Shown here: positions 51,104 to 58,980 of the stretch, piece by piece
Layout of the letters: each line of letters begins with the position of its first letter
Position numbering within the stretch: the stretch's first letter is position 1
DNA from: Myxococcota bacterium
GTDB taxonomy: Bacteria > Myxococcota_A > UBA9160 > UBA4427
DNA length: 64,000 nt
Assembly: GCA_041389495.1 (NCBI GenBank)
Contig: JAWKRT010000002.1
Coordinates: 992,001 to 1,056,000, forward strand
Direction: 5' to 3'
Made by a program: the position numbers and the translations under genes
Notes under the pieces: generated by a model
The model's input: only the letters and a program-made list of their open reading frames with translations
Databases searched by the model: none
What the model was told of the DNA's origin: nothing

Positions 51104-52756
51104 ATGCCCCGATCCGACACCCCGCTCGCCGCCGCGGTGGCGCCGCGGCCCTCCGCTCCTCCGCTCGCGACGCGGCTCGACCTGCGCAGTGACGCGTTCG
51201 CGCGCAACGCGGCCGCCTCGGCCGCGCTCGTCGACGAGCTGCGCGCGCGTCAGCGTCACGCGGTCGACGGCGGCCGCGCGCGCCAGATCGAGCGCCACCG
51301 GGGCCGCGGCAAGCTCCTGCCGCGCGAGCGCATCGACCTGTGCGTCGACCCGGGCACGCCCTTCCTCGAGCTCTCGACGCTCGCCGGCTACGGGCAGTAC
51401 GACGACGAGGCGCCCGGTGCGGCGCTCGTCACCGGCATCGGCGTCGTGTGCGGGACGCCGTGCATGTTCATCGCGAACGACGCGACGGTGAAGGGCGGGA
51501 CGCTCCTCCCGGCGTCGATCCGGAAGCACGCGCGCGCGCAGGACATCGCGCTCGAGAACCGGCTTCCCACGATCTACCTCGTCGACTCGGGCGGCGCGTT
51601 CCTGCCGCTGCAGGACGAGGTCTTCCCCGACCAGGACCACTTCGGCGGCACGTTCTACCGCCAGGTGCGCATGTCGAACGCCGGGCTCCCGCAGCTGTCC
51701 GTCGTGCTCGGCGGCTGCACGGCCGGCGGCGCCTACGTGCCCGCGCTCTCCGACGAGGTGATCATCGTGCGCGGCATCGGCCGCATCTTCCTCGGCGGGC
51801 CGCCGATCGTGAAGGCCGCGCTCGGCGAGATCGTCGAGCCCGACGCGCTCGGCGGCGCCGACCTGCACGTCGCCGAGTCGGGCGTCGCCGACCACGTCGC
51901 GGCGGACGAGCGCGAGGCCTACGCGAAGCTGCGCGAGCTCGTCGCCGCGATGGAGCAGCCGGGCTTCGCGGCGCCGCCCGCGCGCCCCGAGCCGCCGCTG
52001 CAGGACCCGGCCGAGCTCGGCGGCGTCGTGTCGCACGACGCGCGCATCCCGTTCGACGTGCGCGAGATCGTCGCGCGCCTCGTCGACGGCTCGCGCTTCT
52101 CGGAGTTCAAGCCGCGCTTCGGCGAGACGCTCGTGACCGGCACGGCGCACGTGCACGGCCACCCCGTCGGCATCGTCGGCAACAACGGCATCATCTTCGC
52201 CGAGGCCGCGCTGAAGGCGACGCACTTCATCGAGATGTGCGGGCAGCGCGGCATCCCGCTGCTCTTCCTGCAGAACACGTCGGGCTACATGGTCGGGCGC
52301 GAGGCCGAGCGCGGCGGCATCGCGAAGCACGGCGCGAAGATGGTGGCGGCGGTCGCGAGCGCGACCGTGCCGAAGCTCACGGTGCTCGTCGGCGGCTCGT
52401 ACGGCGCGGGCAACTACGGGATGTGCGGGCGCGGCTTCCGGCCGCGCTTCCTGTTCGCCTGGCCCAACAGCCGCATCGCCACGATGAGCGCCGAGACCGC
52501 GCAGACGGTGCTCGTCGACGTGCGCCGCGGCGGGCTCGACGGCGACGCGGCCTCGGAGGCCGAGCTCGAGCGGCTGCGCGCCGAGGTCGCCGCGCAGTAC
52601 GAGCGGCAGAGCAGCCCCTATCATGCGACGTCGCGCCTGTGGGACGACGGCCTGATCGAGCCCGCGCAGACGCGCGACGTCGTCGGCCTGTGTCTCGCGC
52701 TCGCGGCGCGCGCGCCGGGCGACGAGCGGGAGCGCTTCCGCGTGTTCCGGATGTAG
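51104..52756 (+). CDS. Acyl-CoA carboxylase carboxyltransferase subunit (MCC/GCC beta type)
   Basis: A 550-residue carboxyltransferase subunit of the methylcrotonyl-CoA/geranyl-CoA carboxylase type, moving CO2 from biotin to an unsaturated branched acyl-CoA. Oxyanion and CoA-binding loops are clear: D-S-G-G-A-F-L-P-L-Q near 158-167, G-G-C-T-A-G-G-A-Y-V-P near 203-213, F-L-G-G-P-P near 229-234 and N-N-G-I-I-F near 363. A C-terminal G-N-Y-G-M-C-G-R follows. In MCC/GCC beta subunits the first residue set (Q-x-E-V-F-P) is typical. GGGAAGG precedes the ATG. The biotin subunit follows 27 bases downstream. No HMG-CoA lyase or hydratase gene is adjacent, so leucine degradation versus isoprenoid degradation is open. 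Confidence 0.88.
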   Translation: MPRSDTPLAAAVAPRPSAPPLATRLDLRSDAFARNAAASAALVDELRARQRHAVDGGRARQIERHRGRGKLLPRERIDLCVDPGTPFLELSTLAGYGQYDDEAPGAALVTGIGVVCGTPCMFIANDATVKGGTLLPASIRKHARAQDIALENRLPTIYLVDSGGAFLPLQDEVFPDQDHFGGTFYRQVRMSNAGLPQLSVVLGGCTAGGAYVPALSDEVIIVRGIGRIFLGGPPIVKAALGEIVEPDALGGADLHVAESGVADHVAADEREAYAKLRELVAAMEQPGFAAPPARPEPPLQDPAELGGVVSHDARIPFDVREIVARLVDGSRFSEFKPRFGETLVTGTAHVHGHPVGIVGNNGIIFAEAALKATHFIEMCGQRGIPLLFLQNTSGYMVGREAERGGIAKHGAKMVAAVASATVPKLTVLVGGSYGAGNYGMCGRGFRPRFLFAWPNSRIATMSAETAQTVLVDVRRGGLDGDAASEAELERLRAEVAAQYERQSSPYHATSRLWDDGLIEPAQTRDVVGLCLALAARAPGDERERFRVFRM

Positions 52757-52783
52757 GCGAGCGAAGGGTCGGGGGAGGAGCGC

Positions 52784-54907
52784 GTGTTCCGCAGCGTCCT
52801 GATCGCGAACCGCGGCGAGATCGCCGTGCGCGTCGCGCGCGCGTGCCGGCGCCTCGGCATCGAGAGCGTGGCCGTCTTCTCGGACGCGGACCGCGACGCG
52901 CTGCACGTCGAGGTCGCCGACCGCGCCGTCCACATCGGTCCGGCGCGCGCGACCGAGAGCTACCTCGTCGGCGAGCGCCTGCTCGACGCCGCGAAGCGCG
53001 CGGGCGCCGACGCCGTGCACCCGGGCTACGGCTTCCTGTCCGAGAACGCCGACTTCGCGGACGCCTGCGCGGCGTCCGGCCTCGTCTTCGTCGGCCCGCA
53101 CGCCGAGGCGATCCGCCAGATGGGCTCGAAGGCGCTCGCGCGACGCATCGCTCGCGAGCACGGCGTCGCGTGCGTGCCGGGCTACGACGGCGACGACGCG
53201 TCGCCCGAGCGCCTGCGCGCGGCGGCGCGCGAGGTCGGCTTCCCGGTGATGATCAAGGCGAGCGCGGGCGGCGGTGGCCGCGGCATCCGCATCGTCGAGA
53301 GCGAGGCCGACTTCGACAAGGCGCTCGAGGCGGCGAAGCGCGAGGCCGCGGGCGCGTTCGGCGACGACCGGCTCATCGTCGAGCGCTACGTGCGCGCGCC
53401 GCGCCACCTCGAGGTGCAGGTCGTCGGCGATCGCCACGGCCACGTCGTCCACCTCCACGACCGCGAGTGCTCGGTGCAGCGGCGCCACCAGAAGCTCGTC
53501 GAGGAGGCGCCGGCCCCGCGACTCGGCGACGCGCAGCGCCAGCACCTGCACGAGAGCGCGCTGCGGCTCGCGCGCGCCATCGGCTACGACAACGCGGGCA
53601 CGGTCGAGTTCGTGTTCGACGACGAGGCGGGCGAGGCCTACTTCCTCGAGATGAACACGCGCCTGCAGGTCGAGCACCCGGTGACGGAGATGGTGACGGG
53701 CCTCGACCTCGTCGAGCTGCAGCTCCGCAGCGCGGCGGGCGAGCCGCTCCCGATCGCGCAGCGCGACGTCGCGGTGGAGGGCGCGGCGATCGAGGTGCGC
53801 GTCAATGCCGAGGACCCGGAGAAGAAGTTCCTGCCGCGCACGGGGCGCATCGATCACATCGCGTTCCCGCCGGCCGTCGACGCCGCGGGTGCGCCGTCGG
53901 GCGTGCGCGTCGAGACGGGCGTGCGCAGCGGCTCGGAGATCTCGCCGTACTACGACTCGCTGATCGCGAAGGTCGTCGCGCACGGCGCGTCGCGCGACGA
54001 GGCCGTCGCGCGGCTCGTGCGCGCGCTCGACGAGACGGTGTGCTTCGGCCCGGCGAACAACCTGGGCTTCCTGCGGCAGGTGGTCGACAGCGCGCCCTTC
54101 CGCGCGGCGGCGCTGACGACGCACTTCCTCGAGCAGCACTTTCCGAAGGGCCCGGCGAAGGGCGCGGGCGGCGCGCTCGGCCTGCCGGCCGCCGCGATCG
54201 CCGCGCTCGCGCTCGCGGCCGAGGCGGAGCGCGGCGACCCGGCCCGCGACGCGGGCGGCGACGCCGCGCGCGACGCGGCCTCGCCCTGGCAGCGGCTCGG
54301 CGGCTGGCGCCTGCTCGCGAACGCGGGCGCGCCCGCCGTCGCGCACTGGTTCCTGCGCGATGCGCGCGACGCGCGCGCGCAGGCGCCACTCGCCGTCGTG
54401 CGCACGTGCGGCGACGGCACCGTCGACTGGGGCGAGGGCGCGCGCGCGGCCTCGCTGCGCGCGGCCGGCGAGCCGCACCGCTTCGAGCTCGCGAGCGGCG
54501 GCGAGGCGCGCGCCGTGCGCATCGCGCAGTTCGGCGACCGCGTCGCGATCGTCGCGGGCGGCGAGCGCTTCGAGCTCGTCGCCGTGCCGCGCGAGGTCGC
54601 GTGGCGCTCGGCCGACCGCGCGGCCGCGGGCGGCGCGCGCGCCGTCGCGGCGCCGTTCCCCGCGCAGGTGGCCGAGGTGCGCGTCGCGCCCGGCGCGCGC
54701 GTGCGCGACGGCGAGGTCGTCGTCGTGCTCGAGGCGATGAAGATGCTGCACGAGCTCGCGGCCGCCGGCGCGGGCGTCGTCGAGGAAGTGTGCTGCGCGG
54801 CGGGCGACGCCGTCGCGGCCGGCCAGCTGCTCGTGCGCTTCGCCGCCGCGTCGGATGCGCCGACCGCGCCCGCCGCGCCGGCCGGCGCGAAGGAGGAGCC
54901 CGCATGA
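52784..54907 (+). CDS. Acyl-CoA carboxylase biotin carboxylase/biotin carrier subunit
   Basis: A 707-residue alpha subunit: biotin carboxylase ATP-grasp domain (I-A-N-R-G-E-I-A at 7-14, K-A-S-A-G-G-G-G-R-G near 158-167, F-L-E-M-N-T-R-L-Q-V-E-H near 287-298), a linker with the usual BT-like beta-barrel, and a biotinyl domain with E-A-M-K-M-L around Lys653. An Ala/Pro tail of about 40 residues follows the biotinyl domain, longer than usual. The GTG at 52784 has GGGGGAGGAG upstream. Its stop overlaps the ATG of the acyl-CoA dehydrogenase. Together with the carboxyltransferase it makes a complete two-subunit MCC-like enzyme. Confidence 0.93.
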   Translation: MFRSVLIANRGEIAVRVARACRRLGIESVAVFSDADRDALHVEVADRAVHIGPARATESYLVGERLLDAAKRAGADAVHPGYGFLSENADFADACAASGLVFVGPHAEAIRQMGSKALARRIAREHGVACVPGYDGDDASPERLRAAAREVGFPVMIKASAGGGGRGIRIVESEADFDKALEAAKREAAGAFGDDRLIVERYVRAPRHLEVQVVGDRHGHVVHLHDRECSVQRRHQKLVEEAPAPRLGDAQRQHLHESALRLARAIGYDNAGTVEFVFDDEAGEAYFLEMNTRLQVEHPVTEMVTGLDLVELQLRSAAGEPLPIAQRDVAVEGAAIEVRVNAEDPEKKFLPRTGRIDHIAFPPAVDAAGAPSGVRVETGVRSGSEISPYYDSLIAKVVAHGASRDEAVARLVRALDETVCFGPANNLGFLRQVVDSAPFRAAALTTHFLEQHFPKGPAKGAGGALGLPAAAIAALALAAEAERGDPARDAGGDAARDAASPWQRLGGWRLLANAGAPAVAHWFLRDARDARAQAPLAVVRTCGDGTVDWGEGARAASLRAAGEPHRFELASGGEARAVRIAQFGDRVAIVAGGERFELVAVPREVAWRSADRAAAGGARAVAAPFPAQVAEVRVAPGARVRDGEVVVVLEAMKMLHELAAAGAGVVEEVCCAAGDAVAAGQLLVRFAAASDAPTAPAAPAGAKEEPA

Positions 54908-56067
54908 GCGCGCCGCGCGCATCCGTCTACCTCGACGACGATCTCGTCGCCCTGCAGCGCCAGACCGAGCAGTTCGTCGCGAACGAGGTGCGCCCGCACG
55001 CCGACGCGTGGGAGGAGGCGGGACGCGTGCCGCGCGACGTGCTGCGCAAGCTCGGCGAGCTCGGCTTCCTCGGGCTGCGGCACCCCGAGGCGTACGGCGG
55101 GCTCGCGCGGGGCGCGCTCTCGTCGGCCGTCTTCGCCGAGGCGCTCGGCGCCTCGACCTTCGGCGGCTTCGAGGTCACCGTGCTCGTGCACACGGACATG
55201 GCCTCGCCGCACCTCGTGCACTCGGGCAACGACGACCAGCTCGGGCGCTACATGGCGCGCATCGTGACGGGCGAGTGCCTGACGGCGATCGCGGTGACGG
55301 AGCCCGTCGCGGGCTCGGACGTCGCCGGCATCCGCACGCGCGCGCGCCGCGACGGCGGCCCGGGCGGCGACTGGATCCTCGACGGCTCGAAGATCTTCAT
55401 CACGAACGGCGCCTCGGCCGACCTGCTGATCGTCGCCGCCCGCACCGACCCCGGGAATCCGCGCGGGCTCTCGATGTTCCTCGTCGAGGCGGGCACGCCG
55501 GGGCTGCGCGTGTCGCGCGAGCTCGACAAGACGGGCTGGCGCTCGTCGGACACGGCCGAGCTCGCCTTCGACGGCTGCCGCGTGCCCGCGCGCAACCTCC
55601 TCGGCACCGAGCACCGCGGCTTCTACGAGGTGATGAAGAACTTCCAGAACGAGCGGCTCGTGCTCTCGGGCATGTGCGTCGGCGCCGCGCAGAAGGGGCT
55701 CGACCTCACCTACGCCTGGACGAAGGAGCGCAAGGCCTTCGGCGCGCCGCTCTTCGACAAGCAGGCGATCCGCCAGCGCCTCGCCATGCAGCAGGCGCGC
55801 ACCGACGCCGCGCGGCAGCTCCTCTACCACTGCGCCTGGCGCATGGAGCAGGGCGCCGACGCGACGCGCGAGGTGTCGGAGCTGAAGGCGCTCGCCGGCG
55901 AGCTCGTGAACCGCGTGCTCTACGACTGCGTGCAGTTCCACGGCGGCCAGGGCTACATGCGCGAGACGGCCGTCGAGCGGATGGCCCGCGACGCGCGCGT
56001 CATGCCGATCGGCGGCGGCGCCACCGAGGTGATGCTCGAGGAGGTCGCCAAGCGCGTCGGGTCTTGA
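54904..56067 (+). CDS. Isovaleryl-CoA/citronellyl-CoA dehydrogenase-like acyl-CoA dehydrogenase
   Basis: A 387-residue FAD-dependent acyl-CoA dehydrogenase. V-T-E-P-V-A-G-S-D is at about 134-142 and I-T-N-G near 162-165. The candidate catalytic Glu250 lies in N-E-R-L-V-L-S-G, which is where isovaleryl-CoA and long-chain dehydrogenases carry it. The C-terminal motif reads I-G-G-G-A-T-E-V-M, with Gly instead of the MCAD-type Glu. Both facts place it with IVD-like enzymes, matching the adjacent MCC-type carboxylase. ATG overlaps the biotin subunit's stop (ATGA), so it is translated with it. Probable reaction: alpha,beta-dehydrogenation of a branched acyl-CoA before carboxylation. Confidence 0.88.
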   Translation: MSAPRASVYLDDDLVALQRQTEQFVANEVRPHADAWEEAGRVPRDVLRKLGELGFLGLRHPEAYGGLARGALSSAVFAEALGASTFGGFEVTVLVHTDMASPHLVHSGNDDQLGRYMARIVTGECLTAIAVTEPVAGSDVAGIRTRARRDGGPGGDWILDGSKIFITNGASADLLIVAARTDPGNPRGLSMFLVEAGTPGLRVSRELDKTGWRSSDTAELAFDGCRVPARNLLGTEHRGFYEVMKNFQNERLVLSGMCVGAAQKGLDLTYAWTKERKAFGAPLFDKQAIRQRLAMQQARTDAARQLLYHCAWRMEQGADATREVSELKALAGELVNRVLYDCVQFHGGQGYMRETAVERMARDARVMPIGGGATEVMLEEVAKRVGS

Positions 56068-56093
56068 GCGCGCGCGCGCGGCCGTCGTAGTCT
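56064..56093 (+). promoter_or_regulatory. Promoter with leaderless spacing before the phosphotransferase
   Basis: TTGAGC (56064-56069), 18-base spacer, TAGTCT (56088-56093), then 8 bases and ATG at 56102. There is no Shine-Dalgarno sequence. It gives the phosphotransferase its own start despite lying right after the carboxylase operon. Confidence 0.5.
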
Positions 56094-56101
56094 CCGCGTC
56101 C

Positions 56102-57211
56102 ATGGCCACCGAAGCCCCGACCAAGGCGGTTCGCGACCCCGAGAGCTTCCGCGGCGCGCTCGACGCGTGGATGCGCCGCGTGCACCCCGACCGCGCGGGC
56201 CTGCGCGTCCACGACGTCGACATGCCGCGCTCGACCGGGTTCTCGAACGAGACGGTCTTCTTCCGCGCGACCTGGCGCGAGGGTGCGGGCGAGCGCACCG
56301 AGCGCTTCGTCGCGCGCATCGAGCCGCGCGACGGCGGCCTCTTCCCCGAGCAGACGCCCGCGTGCGCCGTCTCGGTCGGCGTGCAGCACCGCATCATGAG
56401 CGCGATCGCCGCGAGCGGCGTCGTCCCGATGCCGCCGATGGGCGCGTACGAGCCGGACGCGTCCGTGCTCGGCAGCCCCTTCTTCGCGATGGGCTTCGTC
56501 GAGGGGCGCGTGCCGGCCGACTGGCCGCGCTACTCGGTCGAGGGCTTCCTCGTCGACGAGGCGACGCCCGCCGAGCGCGAGCGCATGGTGACGAGCGGCC
56601 TCGACGCGATGGCGGCGCTCCACCGCCTCGACCCGGCGACGCTCGACCTCGGCTGGCTCGACCCGTCGGGCCGCGGGCGGCCGACGTTCGCCATGCAGCT
56701 CGACCTGTACCGCGACTACTGCGCGCGCGAGCTCGCGGGCCGCCCGCACCCGGTGATGACGCGCGCGCTCGACTGGCTCGAGACGTACGAGCCGAAGGGC
56801 GCGCCGATGGGGCTCTCGTGGGGCGACGCGCGCCTCGGCAACATGATCTGGCAGGACTACCGCTGCGCGGCCGTCTGCGACTGGGAGGCGTGCGCGCTCT
56901 CGCCGCCCGACGCCGACATCGGCTGGTGGGTGATGTTCGACCGGATGTCGTTCGACGACCTCGGCGCGCCGCGGCTCGCGGGCTTCCCGACGCGCGAGCA
57001 GATGGTCGCGCGCTGGGAGGAGGGCGTCGGGCGCAAGGTCGCCGGCGACATCCTCTACTGGGAGATCTTCGGGGCGATGCGCTTCTGCGCGATCATGATC
57101 AAGCTGTCGGATCGCTTCCTGCGCGCGGGCATGCAGACGCCCGAGACGAGCACCGCGGTCGACAATCCCGTGACGCAGGCGCTGTCACGCCTGCTCGACG
57201 CGGCCGACTGA
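56102..57211 (+). CDS. APH-fold phosphotransferase (ACAD10/11-like kinase domain)
   Basis: A 369-residue aminoglycoside-phosphotransferase-fold protein of the group fused to acyl-CoA dehydrogenases in animal ACAD10/11. The N-lobe has S-T-G-F-S-N-E-T near 44-51 and an ATP-binding V-A-R-I-E strand. The catalytic loop is W-G-D-A-R-L-G-N with Asp242 and Asn247. Trp stands where His is usual (H-G-D), a notable change. The metal-binding D-W-E-A Asp260 is intact. In bacteria such proteins accompany acyl-CoA dehydrogenases; phosphorylation of 4-hydroxyacyl-CoA is the established role of ACAD11-type kinases. A similar role here is inference. Its end overlaps the WS/DGAT gene by 27 bases. Confidence 0.85.
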   Translation: MATEAPTKAVRDPESFRGALDAWMRRVHPDRAGLRVHDVDMPRSTGFSNETVFFRATWREGAGERTERFVARIEPRDGGLFPEQTPACAVSVGVQHRIMSAIAASGVVPMPPMGAYEPDASVLGSPFFAMGFVEGRVPADWPRYSVEGFLVDEATPAERERMVTSGLDAMAALHRLDPATLDLGWLDPSGRGRPTFAMQLDLYRDYCARELAGRPHPVMTRALDWLETYEPKGAPMGLSWGDARLGNMIWQDYRCAAVCDWEACALSPPDADIGWWVMFDRMSFDDLGAPRLAGFPTREQMVARWEEGVGRKVAGDILYWEIFGAMRFCAIMIKLSDRFLRAGMQTPETSTAVDNPVTQALSRLLDAAD

Positions 57212-58783
57212 GGCGCGCGGCTCGACGGGCGGCGGCTCCTCCTTCTCCTCCTCCTCGACGCGGTCGGCGGCCGCGGCCGGCGGGGCCGCGAGCGCGACGG
57301 CCGCGTCGGTGCGCGGCGACACGACGCTCCCGGTGTCGTACGCGGCATCGGTGGCCTGCGCCGCGTGCGCGGCGCGCGAGCGCGCGAGCGCGGCGGCGAA
57401 GAGCCGCTCGAACGACTCCTCGACGAGCAGCGCGAAGTCGTCGAGGTCGGGAACGAGCGCGTCGTCGGCCGCGAGCCCCCACGTGAGCCGGCCGTCGTAG
57501 CTGAAGAGCGCGATGCCGAGGCCCGAGCCCGGCAGCAGCGGCACGAACGGCACCATCTCCTCGAGCTTCGCGCCGAGCAGGTAGAGCGGGAAGGGCGGCC
57601 CCGGCACGTTCGTCACGATCATGTTCGTCGGCCCGGCGACCGCGCGCGCGGCGACCGAGAACAGGCTCTGCGGGAGGATCTCGAAGCCCTTCATCAGGAC
57701 CTCGACGCCGAGCTCCTGGCGCGACTCCTTGATCGAGCTCGTCGTCTCGTGGATGCGCGCGAGCTGCATCGCGGGGTCGGGCTCGTCGAGCGGGAGCGGC
57801 ACGACCCACGAGGACACGTGGTTGCCGAGCCGTCCGCGCTCGCTCGCGTCGCGCATGTTCACGGGCGCCGACACGCGGAACTCGATGCCGTCGGGGTCGA
57901 CGCGGCGCAGCTTCAGGTACTCGCGGACCGCGCCCGTCACGATCGCGAGCACGACGTCGTTCACCGTGCAGCCGAAGGCGCGCCGCACCTGCTTCACGCG
58001 CTCGAGCGGCATCGACAGCCAGTCGACGTTGCGGTGCGGGCCGATGGCGCCGTTGAGCGGCGTCTCCGAGCTCGGCGACAGCGCGAGCGAGGCGAGGTCG
58101 GCGAGCGCGCGCGCGCGCGCCGACAGCTCCGCGCGCCAGTCGACGCCCGCGTCGAACAGGCGCAGCGCCCCGCGCACCGCGCGCAGCGGCGCGCCGAGGC
58201 GGTCCTGCACGTCGTCGGCGAGCAGCTCGAAGGCACTCGGCGACGGACGCGGGAAGAAGCGCGGCGGGTCGCCCGGCGCGGCCTCGCGGCTCGGCGACAT
58301 CAGGATCTGCGAGATGTCGGCGCCGGCGGCGCCGTCGATCATGCAGTGGTGGATCTTGCTCACGGCCGCGAAGCGGTCGCCCTCGAGCCCCTCGATGATC
58401 CAGATCTCCCAGAGCGGGCGCGCGCGGTCGAGCTTGCGCGTGAGGATGCGCGCCGTGAGGCGCCGCAGCTCCTCGATCCCGCCCGGCTTCGGCAGTGCGG
58501 AGTGGCGGATGTGGTAGTCGATGTGGAAGTGCGGGTCGTCGACCCAGACGGGCCGGTTCTGGAACGGGATCCACTTGAGGCGCTGGCGGTAGCGCGGGAT
58601 GCGGTGGAGCACGGCCTCGATCGCGCGCTTGTAGCGCGCGACGTCGATGCCGCCGTCCGGCTTGCGCAGGTCGCCCGCCTCGATGATCTGGATGGCGGCG
58701 ACGTGCATGAGGTGGTTCGCGTCCTCGGCGACGAGGAACGAGTTGTCCTGGGCCGAGAGCCGTTCGTACGCGTAGCGCGGCAT
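57185..58783 (-). CDS. Wax ester synthase/diacylglycerol acyltransferase (WS/DGAT) family protein
   Basis: A 532-residue acyltransferase of the bacterial WS/DGAT family, making wax esters or triacylglycerols from acyl-CoA. The catalytic H-H-C-M-I-D-G motif (His145, His146, Asp150) is complete. P-L-W-E near 123-126 and a later N-V-P-G-P near 390-400 are also typical. A C-terminal tail of about 60 residues after the fold is Ala-rich and then Glu/Pro-rich. The start at 58783 has GGAGAGG about 5 bases upstream, and the ATG is followed by P-R-Y-A-Y-E-R-L-S, the usual opening. It is divergent from the beta-lactamase-fold gene and convergent with the kinase-like gene. Points to storage lipid synthesis. 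Confidence 0.9.
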   Translation of the reverse strand: MPRYAYERLSAQDNSFLVAEDANHLMHVAAIQIIEAGDLRKPDGGIDVARYKRAIEAVLHRIPRYRQRLKWIPFQNRPVWVDDPHFHIDYHIRHSALPKPGGIEELRRLTARILTRKLDRARPLWEIWIIEGLEGDRFAAVSKIHHCMIDGAAGADISQILMSPSREAAPGDPPRFFPRPSPSAFELLADDVQDRLGAPLRAVRGALRLFDAGVDWRAELSARARALADLASLALSPSSETPLNGAIGPHRNVDWLSMPLERVKQVRRAFGCTVNDVVLAIVTGAVREYLKLRRVDPDGIEFRVSAPVNMRDASERGRLGNHVSSWVVPLPLDEPDPAMQLARIHETTSSIKESRQELGVEVLMKGFEILPQSLFSVAARAVAGPTNMIVTNVPGPPFPLYLLGAKLEEMVPFVPLLPGSGLGIALFSYDGRLTWGLAADDALVPDLDDFALLVEESFERLFAAALARSRAAHAAQATDAAYDTGSVVSPRTDAAVALAAPPAAAADRVEEEEKEEPPPVEPRASVGRVEQA

Positions 58784-58964
58784 GGCACCTCTCCTCTCGA
58801 TCGAGCCGGGGACAGCGCAAGGTTCGTGCCATCCCGCGGCGCGCAGCGGGGCGGCCGTCGTCCCGTCGCACCGCGCCGCACTGCCCGCCCGGTGTGCAGC
58901 GCGCGCCGCGGGCTGCCCGGCGCGCGAGCACGCGACGCGCGCGATCGGCCGCCGCGGCGTCGGC

Positions 58965-58970
58965 TACCGT
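58965..58970 (+). promoter_or_regulatory. -10-like TACCGT before the beta-lactamase-fold gene
   Basis: TACCGT is followed by 10 bases and then ATG at 58981, with no Shine-Dalgarno sequence and no clear -35. Geometry is similar to the other leaderless-type starts. Confidence 0.3.
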
Positions 58971-58980
58971 CGGCGATCCG

